Below are positions 36,844 through 45,505 of a DNA stretch of 64,000 nucleotides, in pieces. Below the pieces are notes generated by a model. It saw only the letters and a program-made list of their open reading frames with translations. It was not told where the DNA came from and did no database searches. The translations under genes and the position numbers were made by a program. Position 1 is the stretch's first letter. Each line of letters begins with the position of its first letter. Source of the DNA: Paenibacillus profundus. Its GTDB lineage: Bacteria; Bacillota; Bacilli; Paenibacillales; Paenibacillaceae. The stretch is from positions 1-64,000 of the forward strand of contig NZ_JAJNBZ010000025.1 in NCBI RefSeq assembly GCF_021369635.1, in the 5' to 3' direction.

Positions 36844-36942
36844 ATTGTATGGCCTGTATCTGGAGTTACAATGAAGCTCATGTAGAGTTTTGGTGGGGAT
36901 TTTTTGCGTCTCCACATAAACTCCAGATAACGCGGCTATACT
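36844..36942. promoter_or_regulatory. Divergent promoter region with 11-bp-phased CTCCA repeats
   Basis: For the minus-strand gene, CTCTA, CTTCA and CTCCA (minus strand, 36887-36883, 36876-36872, 36865-36861) follow at exactly 11-bp steps. The -10 box TACAAT (36849-36844) starts 11 bp after the last. For the response regulator, CTCCA at 36910 and 36921 are 11 bp apart, and TATACT (36937-36942) again begins 11 bp after the last. The 11-mers TATCTGGAGTT (36857) and AACTCCAGATA (36919) are perfect inverted copies. The repeats take the place of the -35 box, as for OmpR-type activators. Confidence 0.75.
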
Positions 36943-36963
36943 GATTCAAGAGGTGATATATTG

Positions 36964-37626
36964 ATGAGCTATCAGATTCTTGTGATAGAAGATGATCAAG
37001 AGATCCAGGAATTGATTAAACAGTTTTTAATGACACAACAATATAGCGTTGAAGTTGCATCAGATGGAATAGAGGGAATGAAACAATTTAATAAGCAATC
37101 TTTTGATCTCATTCTATTGGATGTAATGCTGCCCAATCTTAACGGCTTTGAAATAGCCAAGATGATCAGGAATCAATCCAATGTTCCAATCATTCTGCTA
37201 ACCGCTTTAGAAGAAGAACAAGATCAATTGAAAGGCTTTGATCTTGGAATCGATGATTATATTACGAAGCCTTTTTCTTTTCATGTATTGATTAGACGAG
37301 TCGAAGCAGTACTGAGAAGAAGCAATGATCAAAGTACAGATAATTGTTTAGTGTTTAAAGAAGTACAACTCGATTGTGATGCATATAAAGTATATGTAAA
37401 TGAGGTTGAAATCCCATTAACGACAAAGGAATTCGAAATTGTGCAACTACTTCTTCAAAATGAGAAAAAAGTACTCACAAGGGAAAGCATTGTCGAAAAA
37501 GTATGGGGATTTGATTATTACGGAGAGACACGAGTTATCGATACACATATTAAAAACATACGAAAAAAATTAGATATACCCTACATTAAAACAGTAAAGG
37601 GAATTGGTTATAAAATTGATGAGTAA
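36964..37626 (+). CDS. OmpR/PhoB-family response regulator
   Basis: A 220-residue regulator: receiver domain (about 1-115) with the acidic pair EDD near residue 9, phospho-acceptor Asp53 in LILLDVML, Thr near 80 in LLTAL and Lys in ITKPF. It is followed by a winged-helix DNA-binding domain (about 130-220) with VIDTHIKNIRKKL. AGAGGTGA precedes the ATG at 36964; a TTG at 36961 is the alternative. It overlaps the sensor kinase gene by eight bases. The upstream repeats suggest it activates its own operon. Base composition is clearly more AT-rich than the flanking core genes. Confidence 0.92.
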   Translation: MSYQILVIEDDQEIQELIKQFLMTQQYSVEVASDGIEGMKQFNKQSFDLILLDVMLPNLNGFEIAKMIRNQSNVPIILLTALEEEQDQLKGFDLGIDDYITKPFSFHVLIRRVEAVLRRSNDQSTDNCLVFKEVQLDCDAYKVYVNEVEIPLTTKEFEIVQLLLQNEKKVLTRESIVEKVWGFDYYGETRVIDTHIKNIRKKLDIPYIKTVKGIGYKIDE

Positions 37627-39067
37627 AATATTAAAAATGATGAAGATGAAGCGAATTACCTATAAGCTTTTTCTGAGTACCTCTCTTATTTTGTTAGCCT
37701 TTGCAGTCCTGATTTATGTAACGTTATACTTCTTTCTCCCTACCTTTTATGAGCAGTATAAAACAAATCAGCTTCGTACAGGGATAGAAGAAATAATTGA
37801 TAAGTCCAGGGATCTCACTTTTCAACATGCAATTCCGCTTCTCGATGAATACACACAAAAAAATAACGCAATGATCTACCTTCAAAATAAAGAAGGAGCT
37901 ATTATTTACTCTCCTTTTTTTTCTTTTATTCATAAAGGTCCACAACTATCGCCAGATGTGAAAATCGATAAAACAAAGCCGCCAGGAAATTCAAATTCTT
38001 ATGATGTTGCCGTGCCCATTCAATTCCAAGATGTGACCTTAACGCTCGTCGTATCTGCAACATTTCAACCTATTAGTGAAGCTTCACAGGTATTGGCGCT
38101 TTTTCTTCCTTATGTCAGTATCATTGTCGTTGCTATTGGAATAGGAAGTGCTTATTTGTATTCGAGGTTCATTACAAAACCACTCCTTTATATTAATCAA
38201 GGAGCACAAAAGATGGCGAACTTGGATTTTTCCGAAAAGATTGAGGTTCGTTCCAATGATGAATTGGGGGAGTTATCCAATAGTTTGAATGAGATGTCAA
38301 TTAATTTACAACAAACGATGCTTGATTTACAAAAAGCGAATCAGCAATTAAAAAGCGATATTGAAAAAGAAAGAGAAATAGAAACAAAACGCAGGGAATT
38401 TTTTGCGATTGTCGCACATGAATTAAAGACGCCTCTTACGGTTATGAAAGGACACTTAGAAGGGATGATATATAATATTGGCCCGTATCAAAATCGTGAC
38501 CAATATTTGAAGAAAAATCACCAAATTATTGAAAGTATAGAACAACTGGTTCGCGAGATTTTAAGCATGTCAAAATTAGAACAACATACCTTTAAACTAC
38601 AATTGGAAGAAGTAAATCTCTCGGAATTAATGGATACAATCACAAAAAACCTCGGATTTTTTGCTTCTCAAAAAAACATTCAAATCATAACACAGGTTGA
38701 TTCTCACCTTTCCGTTTATACCGATCGTGTTCTTTTAGAAAAAGCCTGTAAAAATATTATTCATAATGCGATTATGTATTCACCGCATGGCGAGAAAGTA
38801 TATATAGAGCTAACTCAAGATTCAAAACAACACCACTTCCAAATGAAAGTCATTAACACAGGTGTGAAAATTAAAGAAGAGGATATTCAACATATTTTCA
38901 AACCATTTTATCGAATTGAAAAATCAAGAAATCGAAATACGGGGGGGAGTGGCTTAGGATTATATATTGTAAAGCAAATTTTTGAAGCCCTTTCTATTAC
39001 GTATTCTATGAAGAATACAGAACAAGGAGTACAATTTATAGCTACCATTCCATTATCCATAAAGTAA
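37619..39067 (+). CDS. Membrane sensor histidine kinase (HAMP-HisKA-HATPase)
   Basis: The partner kinase of the regulator just upstream. Helices at about residues 12-35 and 165-187 enclose an extracellular domain of about 130 residues. HAMP (about 188-240), HisKA with His267 in FAIVAHELKTPLTVM, and HATPase with GTGG-like and SGLGLYIV motifs follow. Starts at 37619 and 37637 are possible; the first is given because it keeps the overlap with the regulator. The sensor domain is not one I recognise. The operon ends at a hairpin (39079-39119) and faces the ABC transporter genes. Confidence 0.9.
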   Translation: MSKILKMMKMKRITYKLFLSTSLILLAFAVLIYVTLYFFLPTFYEQYKTNQLRTGIEEIIDKSRDLTFQHAIPLLDEYTQKNNAMIYLQNKEGAIIYSPFFSFIHKGPQLSPDVKIDKTKPPGNSNSYDVAVPIQFQDVTLTLVVSATFQPISEASQVLALFLPYVSIIVVAIGIGSAYLYSRFITKPLLYINQGAQKMANLDFSEKIEVRSNDELGELSNSLNEMSINLQQTMLDLQKANQQLKSDIEKEREIETKRREFFAIVAHELKTPLTVMKGHLEGMIYNIGPYQNRDQYLKKNHQIIESIEQLVREILSMSKLEQHTFKLQLEEVNLSELMDTITKNLGFFASQKNIQIITQVDSHLSVYTDRVLLEKACKNIIHNAIMYSPHGEKVYIELTQDSKQHHFQMKVINTGVKIKEEDIQHIFKPFYRIEKSRNRNTGGSGLGLYIVKQIFEALSITYSMKNTEQGVQFIATIPLSIK

Positions 39068-39078
39068 ACAACAAAAGA

Positions 39079-39119
39079 GTCTCAATCTCATTTCAATTAG
39101 GAGGAAATGAGATTGAGAC
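39079..39119. terminator. Bidirectional hairpin between the kinase gene and the ABC transporter operon
   Basis: The 16-bp arms GTCTCAATCTCATTTC / GAAATGAGATTGAGAC pair perfectly around a short loop. Confidence 0.8.
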
Positions 39120-39125
39120 CGTTCA

Positions 39126-39326
39126 CTAGTCGAAATGATTTTGTATATCTTCTGAATCTAAACTAGGCCTTGCCACACCGCTTGTCGATCCATCTTGCTC
39201 TTGATAAGGAGGGGATTGATTCGGTTCTGTGTTATCCCCTAAATCTAAATTCAACATATATATACAAACGCCAATTAGAATACCAATTGTCACGAAACCA
39301 ATGGAAGCCACTATTCTTTTCCGCAT
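39126..39326 (-). CDS. Small membrane protein, 66 aa
   Basis: One hydrophobic helix (about residues 5-25) follows a Lys/Arg-rich start; the rest is a polar, Asp/Ser/Gln-rich tail outside the membrane. AAAGGA is spaced for the ATG at 39326, while a second ATG three codons upstream is too close. It is the last gene of the ABC operon, 38 bp from the ATPase. Function unknown. Confidence 0.65.
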   Translation of the reverse strand: MRKRIVASIGFVTIGILIGVCIYMLNLDLGDNTEPNQSPPYQEQDGSTSGVARPSLDSEDIQNHFD

Positions 39327-39363
39327 CTTTCTCATTCCTTTGCGTTTTTTAAAGTTACTTGCC

Positions 39364-40041
39364 TTATAACTTTTTGATTACTAAATTTCTTTTTTCGAGA
39401 TACACCGCTGTATCTGATTGTCTAGCCACCTCTTGTGAATGAGTGACGACAATGATACATTTATTTTCTTTATGAGCAAGTTCTTTAAATAACTCGATAA
39501 TATCCAAGGACGTTACTTGATCTAGACTCCCGGTTGGTTCATCGGCAATTAATAAATCCACATTACAAGATAATGCACGAGCAATCGCCACACGCTGTTG
39601 CTGACCACCGCTAAGCTGCAATACCTTTCTTTTTGCTTCTACTTCTGTCAACCCTATCTTTTCTAACAACTCAAGCGCTCTTCCTTTTTTGTCTCTTACA
39701 TCGACTCCTGTAATCTCCATTGCCGTAACTACATTTTGAAGCGCGGTCATATACGTAATGAGATTATAGGATTGAAAGATAATCGAGACATGTTGGTTTC
39801 GATAGGAATCCAGCCCTATCTTCCGTATATCTGTTCCTTTGTATAATACAGACCCGCTTCTTGGGATATCTAATCCGCTTGCTAAACTAAGGGTAGTTGT
39901 TTTTCCTGAACCCGATGGTCCTAAAATGGTATAAAAGTGTCCGGCTTGAAACGAAAAGTTTACATTATCCAATATAGTGATTTTTTTATTATTGCTTTTA
40001 TAATGGTAATTCAGATTTTTGAACTGTAAAATAGTTTCCAT
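39364..40041 (-). CDS. ABC transporter ATP-binding protein (MacB/LolD type)
   Basis: A 225-residue ATPase: Walker A GPSGSGKTTT, Q-loop IFQSYNLITYMTA, signature LSGGQQQR, Walker B LLIADEPTGSLD and switch His in VVTHSQEVA. This is the MacB/LolD group, which works with FtsX/MacB-type permeases. The ATG at 40041 follows AGGGGGAT; an upstream ATG at 40059 overlaps the permease gene more. The permease gene immediately before it is broken, so the ATPase may lack its partner. Confidence 0.9.
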   Translation of the reverse strand: METILQFKNLNYHYKSNNKKITILDNVNFSFQAGHFYTILGPSGSGKTTTLSLASGLDIPRSGSVLYKGTDIRKIGLDSYRNQHVSIIFQSYNLITYMTALQNVVTAMEITGVDVRDKKGRALELLEKIGLTEVEAKRKVLQLSGGQQQRVAIARALSCNVDLLIADEPTGSLDQVTSLDIIELFKELAHKENKCIIVVTHSQEVARQSDTAVYLEKRNLVIKKL

Positions 40042-40051
40042 GTAGATCCCC

Positions 40052-41368
40052 CTATTCATCTTTTAATAAAATATCTTTTGGATTCAATCGAAGAATCGAT
40101 AATGCGGGAAGAATGGTTGATAGGATTGCGATTACTAGACCTAATCCACCTAATTTCAGCACATCTTGGGAGGTTACACTTATATCAATATTATCAATAG
40201 GATCCACATCTTGACCTTGGTCATCATTCATCCCAAACATGAACACTTGATTATCTGCTCCCTGCTGTTGTTGCTCTTCAGAAGAAGTAACTTCTTTCTG
40301 TAATAAACTGTCTCCCATTGCTTGAGACACGGTCCCACCCGTAAAGACAGAGAGGCTAAATGCCAAAGCAGCTATACACAATACTTCTACTAAGAGTTGT
40401 CCGATTAATTTTCCTTTTTTCTCGCCAATCGCCAGTAGGATTCCCAATTCCTTCCGTCGTTCTTTTATGGTCAACATAATGATAAGACCTAAAATAATGG
40501 ATCCCGCAACAGAGACCAGGTATATGATCCATTTTGAAGTGGATGCTACGTTCTCAATAGGGCCGACCATTTTTCTATATAATGCATCATGAGCATCTAG
40601 TTTAAATAGGTCAAAATCAATGCCTGTTTTCTCTCCCTCTGCTTTAAAATCATCGATATGGTCTGGATCATTTAAATAATAAATGGCTTGATCAATGGGT
40701 GTTCCCTCTGTTTCCTTATTTTCCGAAAGTTCTTTTAACGATCCGTACGAGACATATACTTTGTTCGATGGATGAAACAACGGCGGTGCCGATTCTATGT
40801 TGCTGCCTATCGTGGACGTTTCGTAAATTCCTATAATCTCTATTGTCTTCTGATGTTATTGGACGTCCCTCAATCATTTTATTCGTTTCTTCTGTAAATT
40901 CTTTCAATAAATCAGAACTTCTCACACCGTGAATGAATGTATTTGGCATTTTCATATTCCCTTGGTTTCCACCTATGGCTCCCCCTACCGCGTCTCCCTC
41001 GTTATCACCATTAATGGGAGTATAGCCATCCGCTACACCTTGACTATCTTTTAGATAGTTAAAATCTTTTACATATGGTGATTCAGCTAACTTATCTGCT
41101 TCCTCTGTAGAAATTTCCGGGCGGTGTATTCTTTCATTTGGATTTTCAAGTCTCTGTTTTTGTACGTACTTTTGAAATTTTTCCCCATCTAATCCTAGCG
41201 TCACGTCAACTCCTAACTTTTTTCTGGCGAGATCATTCGCTGTTTTTGTGACATTTTGTATGGCGAATCCCGCTAATACTAAATTAGTAAGAACTAAAAA
41301 AACAGCAAATAAGATGAGAGATTTTCCCTTTCTTGCTTGTATGCTTAAAAATGCACGATAAAATTCAT
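40052..41368 (-). pseudogene. MacB/FtsX-type ABC permease, disrupted
   Basis: The parts of one permease are visible but not in one frame. The N-terminal part (about 41357-40850) has the first helix and the start of the extracellular domain, ending EGRPITSED. The C-terminal part (about 40843-40052) resumes with TIEIIGIYETSTIGSN and includes three further helices and the final ILRLNPKDILL motif. The junction near 40845 changes frame, and roughly 35 residues expected there are missing. A second lesion lies at the start: the ATG at 41368, with a good AAGGAGGT site, runs into a stop after seven codons because of a frame error, while the main frame has no start codon. The gene is probably inactive. 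Confidence 0.8.
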
Positions 41369-41396
41369 AATTTCTAACCTCCTTCTTGGTATCTCT

Positions 41397-41451
41397 AATG
41401 TATAGGACTAATCTGGAGTCTGTATGGAGATATCGAGGAGTTTGTCTGGAA
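41397..41451 (-). promoter_or_regulatory. Promoter of the ABC operon with four 11-bp-phased CTCCA-like repeats
   Basis: On the minus strand CTCCA-type pentamers end at 41447, 41436, 41425 and 41414, each 11 bp from the next (two perfect, two with one mismatch). A -10 box TACATT (41402-41397) begins 11 bp after the last. The arrangement copies that of the regulator and secreted protein promoters. Confidence 0.75.
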
Positions 41452-41499
41452 AAAATACGTGTCGAGGAGGAAATTGGCCAAGGAGTCCGTTCGCCGTTC

Positions 41500-41530
41500 A
41501 ATCCATTGGATTATGTCCAATGGATTTCTT
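41500..41530 (+). terminator. Hairpin with T-rich tail
   Basis: The 11-bp arms AATCCATTGGA / TCCAATGGATT have a five-base loop and are followed by TCTTTATTT. It lies in a 500-bp stretch (41369-41877) without genes, where composition returns to that of the host. An 11-bp inverted repeat (TTCTACTGGAA at 41553, TTCCAGTAGAA at 41629) is also present there. Confidence 0.5.
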
Positions 41531-41877
41531 TATTTCCATGGCTTGCTTGGACTTCTACTGGAAAACATCCAATCAAATGGCCTCATTTCCTCTTACTAGG
41601 GCCTTGCGGTCTCATTCTGCTGCATGAATTCCAGTAGAATGCCCTCTTGCCAGCTAGAAGGTGAGGAAACACTGTACGTTTTCCAATGGAATCACAAAAG
41701 GAAACTCCACAGCGGACTCATAGCCAACTTCCAGCGAACAAGACCAACTCATACCAACGCACAGATAGCGCACAGACAGTGCATGAACCAAAACATATCT
41801 TTGCAGATACTATCGAGGCCCCTTTAGCCCTCCTCCACACAACATGAACGGAGTTAACACACGAACGACTTGTCGGC

Positions 41878-42543
41878 TTACAATAAGTGTTCCATAGCGA
41901 CTTCCTTCAATTCGTAGTAACGGATATCCCTGCCTCTTGCTATAGGCTGCAGCCAGCCCTTCTCCACCAATGATCGAAGCCATTTGCGGGCAGTACGGAA
42001 ATCGACATCAAAGTAGTCAGCCACATCCTTGGGCCGAACCCTTCTTCCTAGCGTCCAAGCGTACCGAAGAATCTCCTTCTCGATGAAGACAGCCGGACGG
42101 GTAGGCAGACTTCGGATGAGATAAGGACTGAGGACCAATTGCAGCAGGGTGCGGCATATTTCAGGACGATTCTGAACATCTTCGAAGGAGAAATGGATCA
42201 TTTTCCACCCCATTCCAGTTAGAAAGGTATCCCGGTTCAAGGCGTAGCTGAATCTCTCCCGGTCCATATCCTTTACATGACTTTGGAAACCGTCGCATTC
42301 CAACCCGAATTTACCGAATGGCGGGAGAAAAGCAACATCTAGAAATTGCGATTTGCGATTCCAATCGAGCACCTCATATTCTGGATGCAGATGGTCAAGG
42401 TTACCGAATAGAGGCCACCATACATTTTTCAACAGCAGCCTTTCGGCATATTGATGTCCTCTGAGTAAGCGTCACTTTCTTTCTCCGCTTCGACGCGCAC
42501 GATGATAATCCAAAAATTGTGCATGTGCCGTTTCAAAATCCAT
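41878..42543 (-). pseudogene. DUF559/Vsr-like endonuclease with winged helix, interrupted by an in-frame stop
   Basis: The frame is continuous from an ATG at 42543, with AAGGAGGCG before it, but codon 24 is TGA (42474-42472). After the stop the protein continues with GHQYAERLLLKNVWWPLFGN. A restriction-endonuclease-like core follows, with DVAFLPPFGKFGLECDG (the usual acidic and Glu/Asp residues of the Vsr/DUF559 fold), and a C-terminal winged helix (about 140-215). A downstream TTG (42432) could restart translation to give 184 residues, but it lacks a clear ribosome site. A single base change from GGA or CGA would explain the stop. Function of the intact family member is unknown to me. Confidence 0.7.
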
Positions 42544-42566
42544 ACTCTATCCGCCTCCTTAACAAA

Positions 42567-42613
42567 AAAAGAACGCCCTCGCACCTTATAAAAGGTAAAG
42601 GACGTTCTTCGTC
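42567..42613 (-). terminator. Terminator/attenuator-like hairpin in the endonuclease leader
   Basis: On the minus strand the arms AAGAACGTCCT..ACCTT and AAGGT..AGGGCGTTCTT are followed by seven T, then directly by the ribosome site of the endonuclease gene. No minus-strand gene lies upstream, so it would stop transcripts before the gene, like an attenuator. Confidence 0.5.
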
Positions 42614-42870
42614 TACTCCTATTGTATCATTTTTCCCCTTCATTACTACGGTAGAATGCGTTGAAGTCCATAAGTTGTGAGAATAGGAAGTATAATCGTT
42701 CCTCAGCTTGCAGAGGCAGTTCTACATAGCAGAAGCATACAGTAGACTAGACTTAAGACGGGTGTGAAATACTCCGTCAGACCAGAGCGTGAGCAGAAAC
42801 ACTCATGCTATACTGAGGTAGACTTATAACAGATGTGCAGTTAAATATATAAATATAGGGGAAATTAAAG

Positions 42871-43950
42871 ATGAGAAAAGTGATAGGTGTGTTGTTGATA
42901 ATGGCCGGGATTGCGGGCGTGCTGTTCGCTCTGAATCCGGGAAATCTATTTCCGCGTGATTTACTATCCTTCGGCACGAAGGAAATCAGCAAGGAAAAAA
43001 CGGTTGATGCGGGCGACTTCCGGAACGTTTTCATTGAGAGCGGAAGCCCGGATGTACAAATTTTGCGCGGCAATTCGGATCAAATCAAAGTACGTCTAAA
43101 AGGACAGGTAAGTCCTAAATATGCGGATAAAATAGATATAAAAGTGGCTCCACAAGGGGATACACTCGAGTTGGGAGTGGAAGTACCGAATGATATCAGT
43201 CTCGGCATCAATATTTTAAATGTCGATTTCATTGTTGAGCTTCCTGAGAAGCAATGGGATGGCGTAGATGTCAACGTTGGCAGCGGCAATGTGGATGTGT
43301 CCCAACTGTACGGGAACAAAGTGCGCGTGAAAACGGGCAGCGGCGACATTCTTGCAACGGTTATCGAGGCGGATACGATAGCATTGCAGGCGAGCTCAGG
43401 CAATGTCAAGGCGCAGCATTTCAAGGCCGATGCACTCTCATTCGACACAGGCAGCGGCAACACCGATGCAGCGCAAATTACGGGAAAGACAGTAAACGTG
43501 AAATCAAGCAGCGGCAACATCCAGGTGCAGGCTGTTGAAGCAGACACGATCACATTGCAGGCGAACTCCGGCAATGTTACAGCGGACGAATTCAAAGCTG
43601 AGGCGCTTACATTCAATACTGACAGCGGCAATGTGGATTTGGCGAATGGAGAAGCAGCATTGCAGGGCGTCACGAGTTCAGGGAATATAGAGGTAAAATT
43701 CGACGATTTGTTGCATGATGCTGACTTAAAGGCAAACAGCGGATCTGTAACGGTCGATCTGGCCAATGAACCGAAATCGCTGGCGGTCGATTTTCGTGGA
43801 AGGTCCGGCAACGGGCGCATTGAGTGGAATGGCATGACATATGAAGAGAACAGCGAGAATGGAAGCAGCCTAAAAGGAGCGTTCGGCAGTGGCGAGGCGA
43901 AGCTGAAAGTTCGTACCAGCTCGGGTGACTTTACACTTGGCAGCAATTGA
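42871..43950 (+). CDS. DUF4097 family membrane-anchored beta-repeat protein
   Basis: A 359-residue protein with one N-terminal helix (about 3-22) and an extracellular body of repeated short beta-strands. The recurring S-S-G-N or G-S-G-N turns (about 12 copies, residues 130-355) predict a right-handed beta-helix like the DUF4097/LiaG-type proteins found near cell-envelope stress systems. The repeats are visible as VNVGSGNVDV, LQASSGNVKA, LQANSGNVTA and so on. A weak AGGGGAAA precedes the ATG. Function unknown; it is not next to a Lia-type sensor here. Confidence 0.8.
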   Translation: MRKVIGVLLIMAGIAGVLFALNPGNLFPRDLLSFGTKEISKEKTVDAGDFRNVFIESGSPDVQILRGNSDQIKVRLKGQVSPKYADKIDIKVAPQGDTLELGVEVPNDISLGINILNVDFIVELPEKQWDGVDVNVGSGNVDVSQLYGNKVRVKTGSGDILATVIEADTIALQASSGNVKAQHFKADALSFDTGSGNTDAAQITGKTVNVKSSSGNIQVQAVEADTITLQANSGNVTADEFKAEALTFNTDSGNVDLANGEAALQGVTSSGNIEVKFDDLLHDADLKANSGSVTVDLANEPKSLAVDFRGRSGNGRIEWNGMTYEENSENGSSLKGAFGSGEAKLKVRTSSGDFTLGSN

Positions 43951-44041
43951 GCAATTAAGAAAAGTTTTAGTTGATTTTCAGTTTCCTTTCAGGTTGGATG
44001 AACATACTAGTACCATCTCTTGAAAAAGGAGGAGGATATAT

Positions 44042-44554
44042 TTGAAACGTACCTCAACTGTAATTGCTTGGACCAGTCTAATGATGCTTCTCTTGGCATC
44101 GCCAGCGGCGGCGCAAGGGGAGAAAGGACTGAACGGAGCCGATTGGAAGCTTATCGGGGATACGTCCCTAACCGCCGTGAAGCAAGCCGAATCGACAAAG
44201 CCGGCAGAGAGCACTAAGCAGGCCGAGTCGGAAACAGATAAAGAGCTGGAGAAGATCCATACACAAATGAAAGAGCTTCGTTCTGAAATGAAGGAGCTGC
44301 GAGAGAAAAAGCTTCAGCTCATGGCAAAGAAGCATGGCATTCAGACTGAAGGGAAGAGCCGTGAGCAAATTCGACAGGAACTGAAGGCGAAATTAGGTGA
44401 AAAAGGACAAATGTTCCACGAGAAACATCGGGATGATGGAGAACGCGTCGAAAGACGAATGGAACGGTTGAAGCAGGAAGCGGAGAAGCGGGGTATTTCG
44501 ACAGAGGGGTTAAGCCCTGATGAACTGAAAGCGAAGCTGCGCGAATCGAAGTAA
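44042..44554 (+). CDS. Secreted coiled-coil protein
   Basis: A 170-residue exported protein. The signal peptide ends at about residue 25 (SPAAAQ). A Lys/Glu-rich coiled coil spans about 65-100 (KELRSEMKELREKK). Two SAP-like short motifs follow, KKHGIQTEGKSREQIRQELK and a diverged copy EKRGISTEGLSPDELKAKLR. The start is TTG at 44042, with AGGAGGA seven bases upstream. It may be co-transcribed with the DUF4097 gene 90 bp before it. Function unknown. Confidence 0.75.
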   Translation: MKRTSTVIAWTSLMMLLLASPAAAQGEKGLNGADWKLIGDTSLTAVKQAESTKPAESTKQAESETDKELEKIHTQMKELRSEMKELREKKLQLMAKKHGIQTEGKSREQIRQELKAKLGEKGQMFHEKHRDDGERVERRMERLKQEAEKRGISTEGLSPDELKAKLRESK

Positions 44555-44614
44555 CATAAGATTACAGTGAAGGCATATAAATATATCGGGCTGTCGATGT
44601 ATTTGGGATAACAC

Positions 44615-44648
44615 AAGGAGGCATGCCGGATAAGCATGCCTCCTTTAA
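44615..44648 (+). terminator. Terminator after the coiled-coil gene
   Basis: The arms AAGGAGGCATGC / GCATGCCTCCTT pair perfectly, followed by TTTAAATAAAA. A further weak hairpin (CCCGACAG.. / ..CGGG) lies around 44729-44760. Confidence 0.8.
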
Positions 44649-44807
44649 ATAAAATACACAGGAAAAGGGTCCCGTTTCTGCAAGACGGGGTAATCTTGTG
44701 TAAGATTCCTTCCAGAACATATGAAAAACCCGACAGACAGCGGTTATCGCTTCCCATCGGGCTATGTACGCCTATATAAGTATAATTCCATTATGACTGC
44801 GTAATTG

Positions 44808-45278
44808 CTATTCTGTTGCGTATGAAGAATATTGGTTCTCGCTCATCACACGGCGCGCGCCTACATAACGCTTCTCGTAATAGTCCATGCTAAGCTTGTC
44901 TATGCGGGTGCCTTTGTCTGTCGATGCATGAGCAAATTTGCCGTCACCGACAAAGATTCCAACATGTGACACACCGTTTCCACCGCTAGTGTCGAAGAAG
45001 ACTAAATCGCCAGGACGCAACTCATCTTTGCTTACTTTTTCACCTACGTCGAATTGAGACGACGAGGAGCGTGGCAAATCGATTTCGAAATTGTCAAACA
45101 CGTACTTGGTGAAACCGGAGCAATCGAAACCATTCGTTGTAGTTCCGCCATACTTGTACGTAATACCTAACAGATCTTCAATTTTGTTGTCCATCTTGGA
45201 TGCCGCGAAAGCGCTGCCTGCACTGAATGTGAATAGAACGCTAAGGCCGAGCACCGCCGTTACTAGCTTCTTCTTCAA
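44808..45278 (-). CDS. Secreted NlpC/P60 family peptidoglycan endopeptidase
   Basis: This hydrolase cuts the D-Glu-to-diamino-acid bond in peptidoglycan stem peptides. The signal peptide (1-25, ending AFAA) is followed directly by the NlpC/P60 domain: YGGTTTNGFDCSGF holds the catalytic cysteine (about residue 53), SHVGIFVG the first histidine, and FAHAST the third polar residue. It is a domain-only enzyme with no wall-binding module. The TTG start has GGAAGGGG nine bases upstream. Expression is under a c-di-AMP riboswitch in its 5' leader. Confidence 0.9.
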   Translation of the reverse strand: MKKKLVTAVLGLSVLFTFSAGSAFAASKMDNKIEDLLGITYKYGGTTTNGFDCSGFTKYVFDNFEIDLPRSSSSQFDVGEKVSKDELRPGDLVFFDTSGGNGVSHVGIFVGDGKFAHASTDKGTRIDKLSMDYYEKRYVGARRVMSENQYSSYATE

Positions 45279-45291
45279 ATTGGAAAGCCCC

Positions 45292-45432
45292 TTCCTTGCC
45301 TGCGAGGTTAGCTGGAGGGTTCGGTTGAAGGTCCCCTATGATCCCTATGATACGAGATCAATTCACCCAAATAACTGGTTCCCCCGCTTTCCGGTTGTCC
45401 GGAAATTCGGCATCACTGTTCGGATTTAGTTG
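45292..45432 (-). ncRNA. Cyclic di-AMP (ydaO/yuaA) riboswitch
   Basis: The leader of the NlpC/P60 gene has the hallmark blocks of this riboswitch in order: GGGGGAACC, TTGGGTGAATT, ACCTTCAACCGAACCC and AGCTAACCTCGCAGGC. Such riboswitches turn off wall hydrolase and osmolyte genes when c-di-AMP is high. The blocks span about 140 nt. Confidence 0.92.
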
Positions 45433-45505
45433 CTGTATTCGTTAGTTACAAATTTGCAAATGTTATTGTCGCTTTCATGACAAAGTTGTAATAAATCTAC
45501 GACTT

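Noticed and set aside
42472..42474. Selenocysteine at the TGA of the nuclease gene
   Set aside because: The codon is at the poorly conserved N-terminus, where Gly or Arg is expected, and there is no bacterial SECIS-like hairpin right after it.
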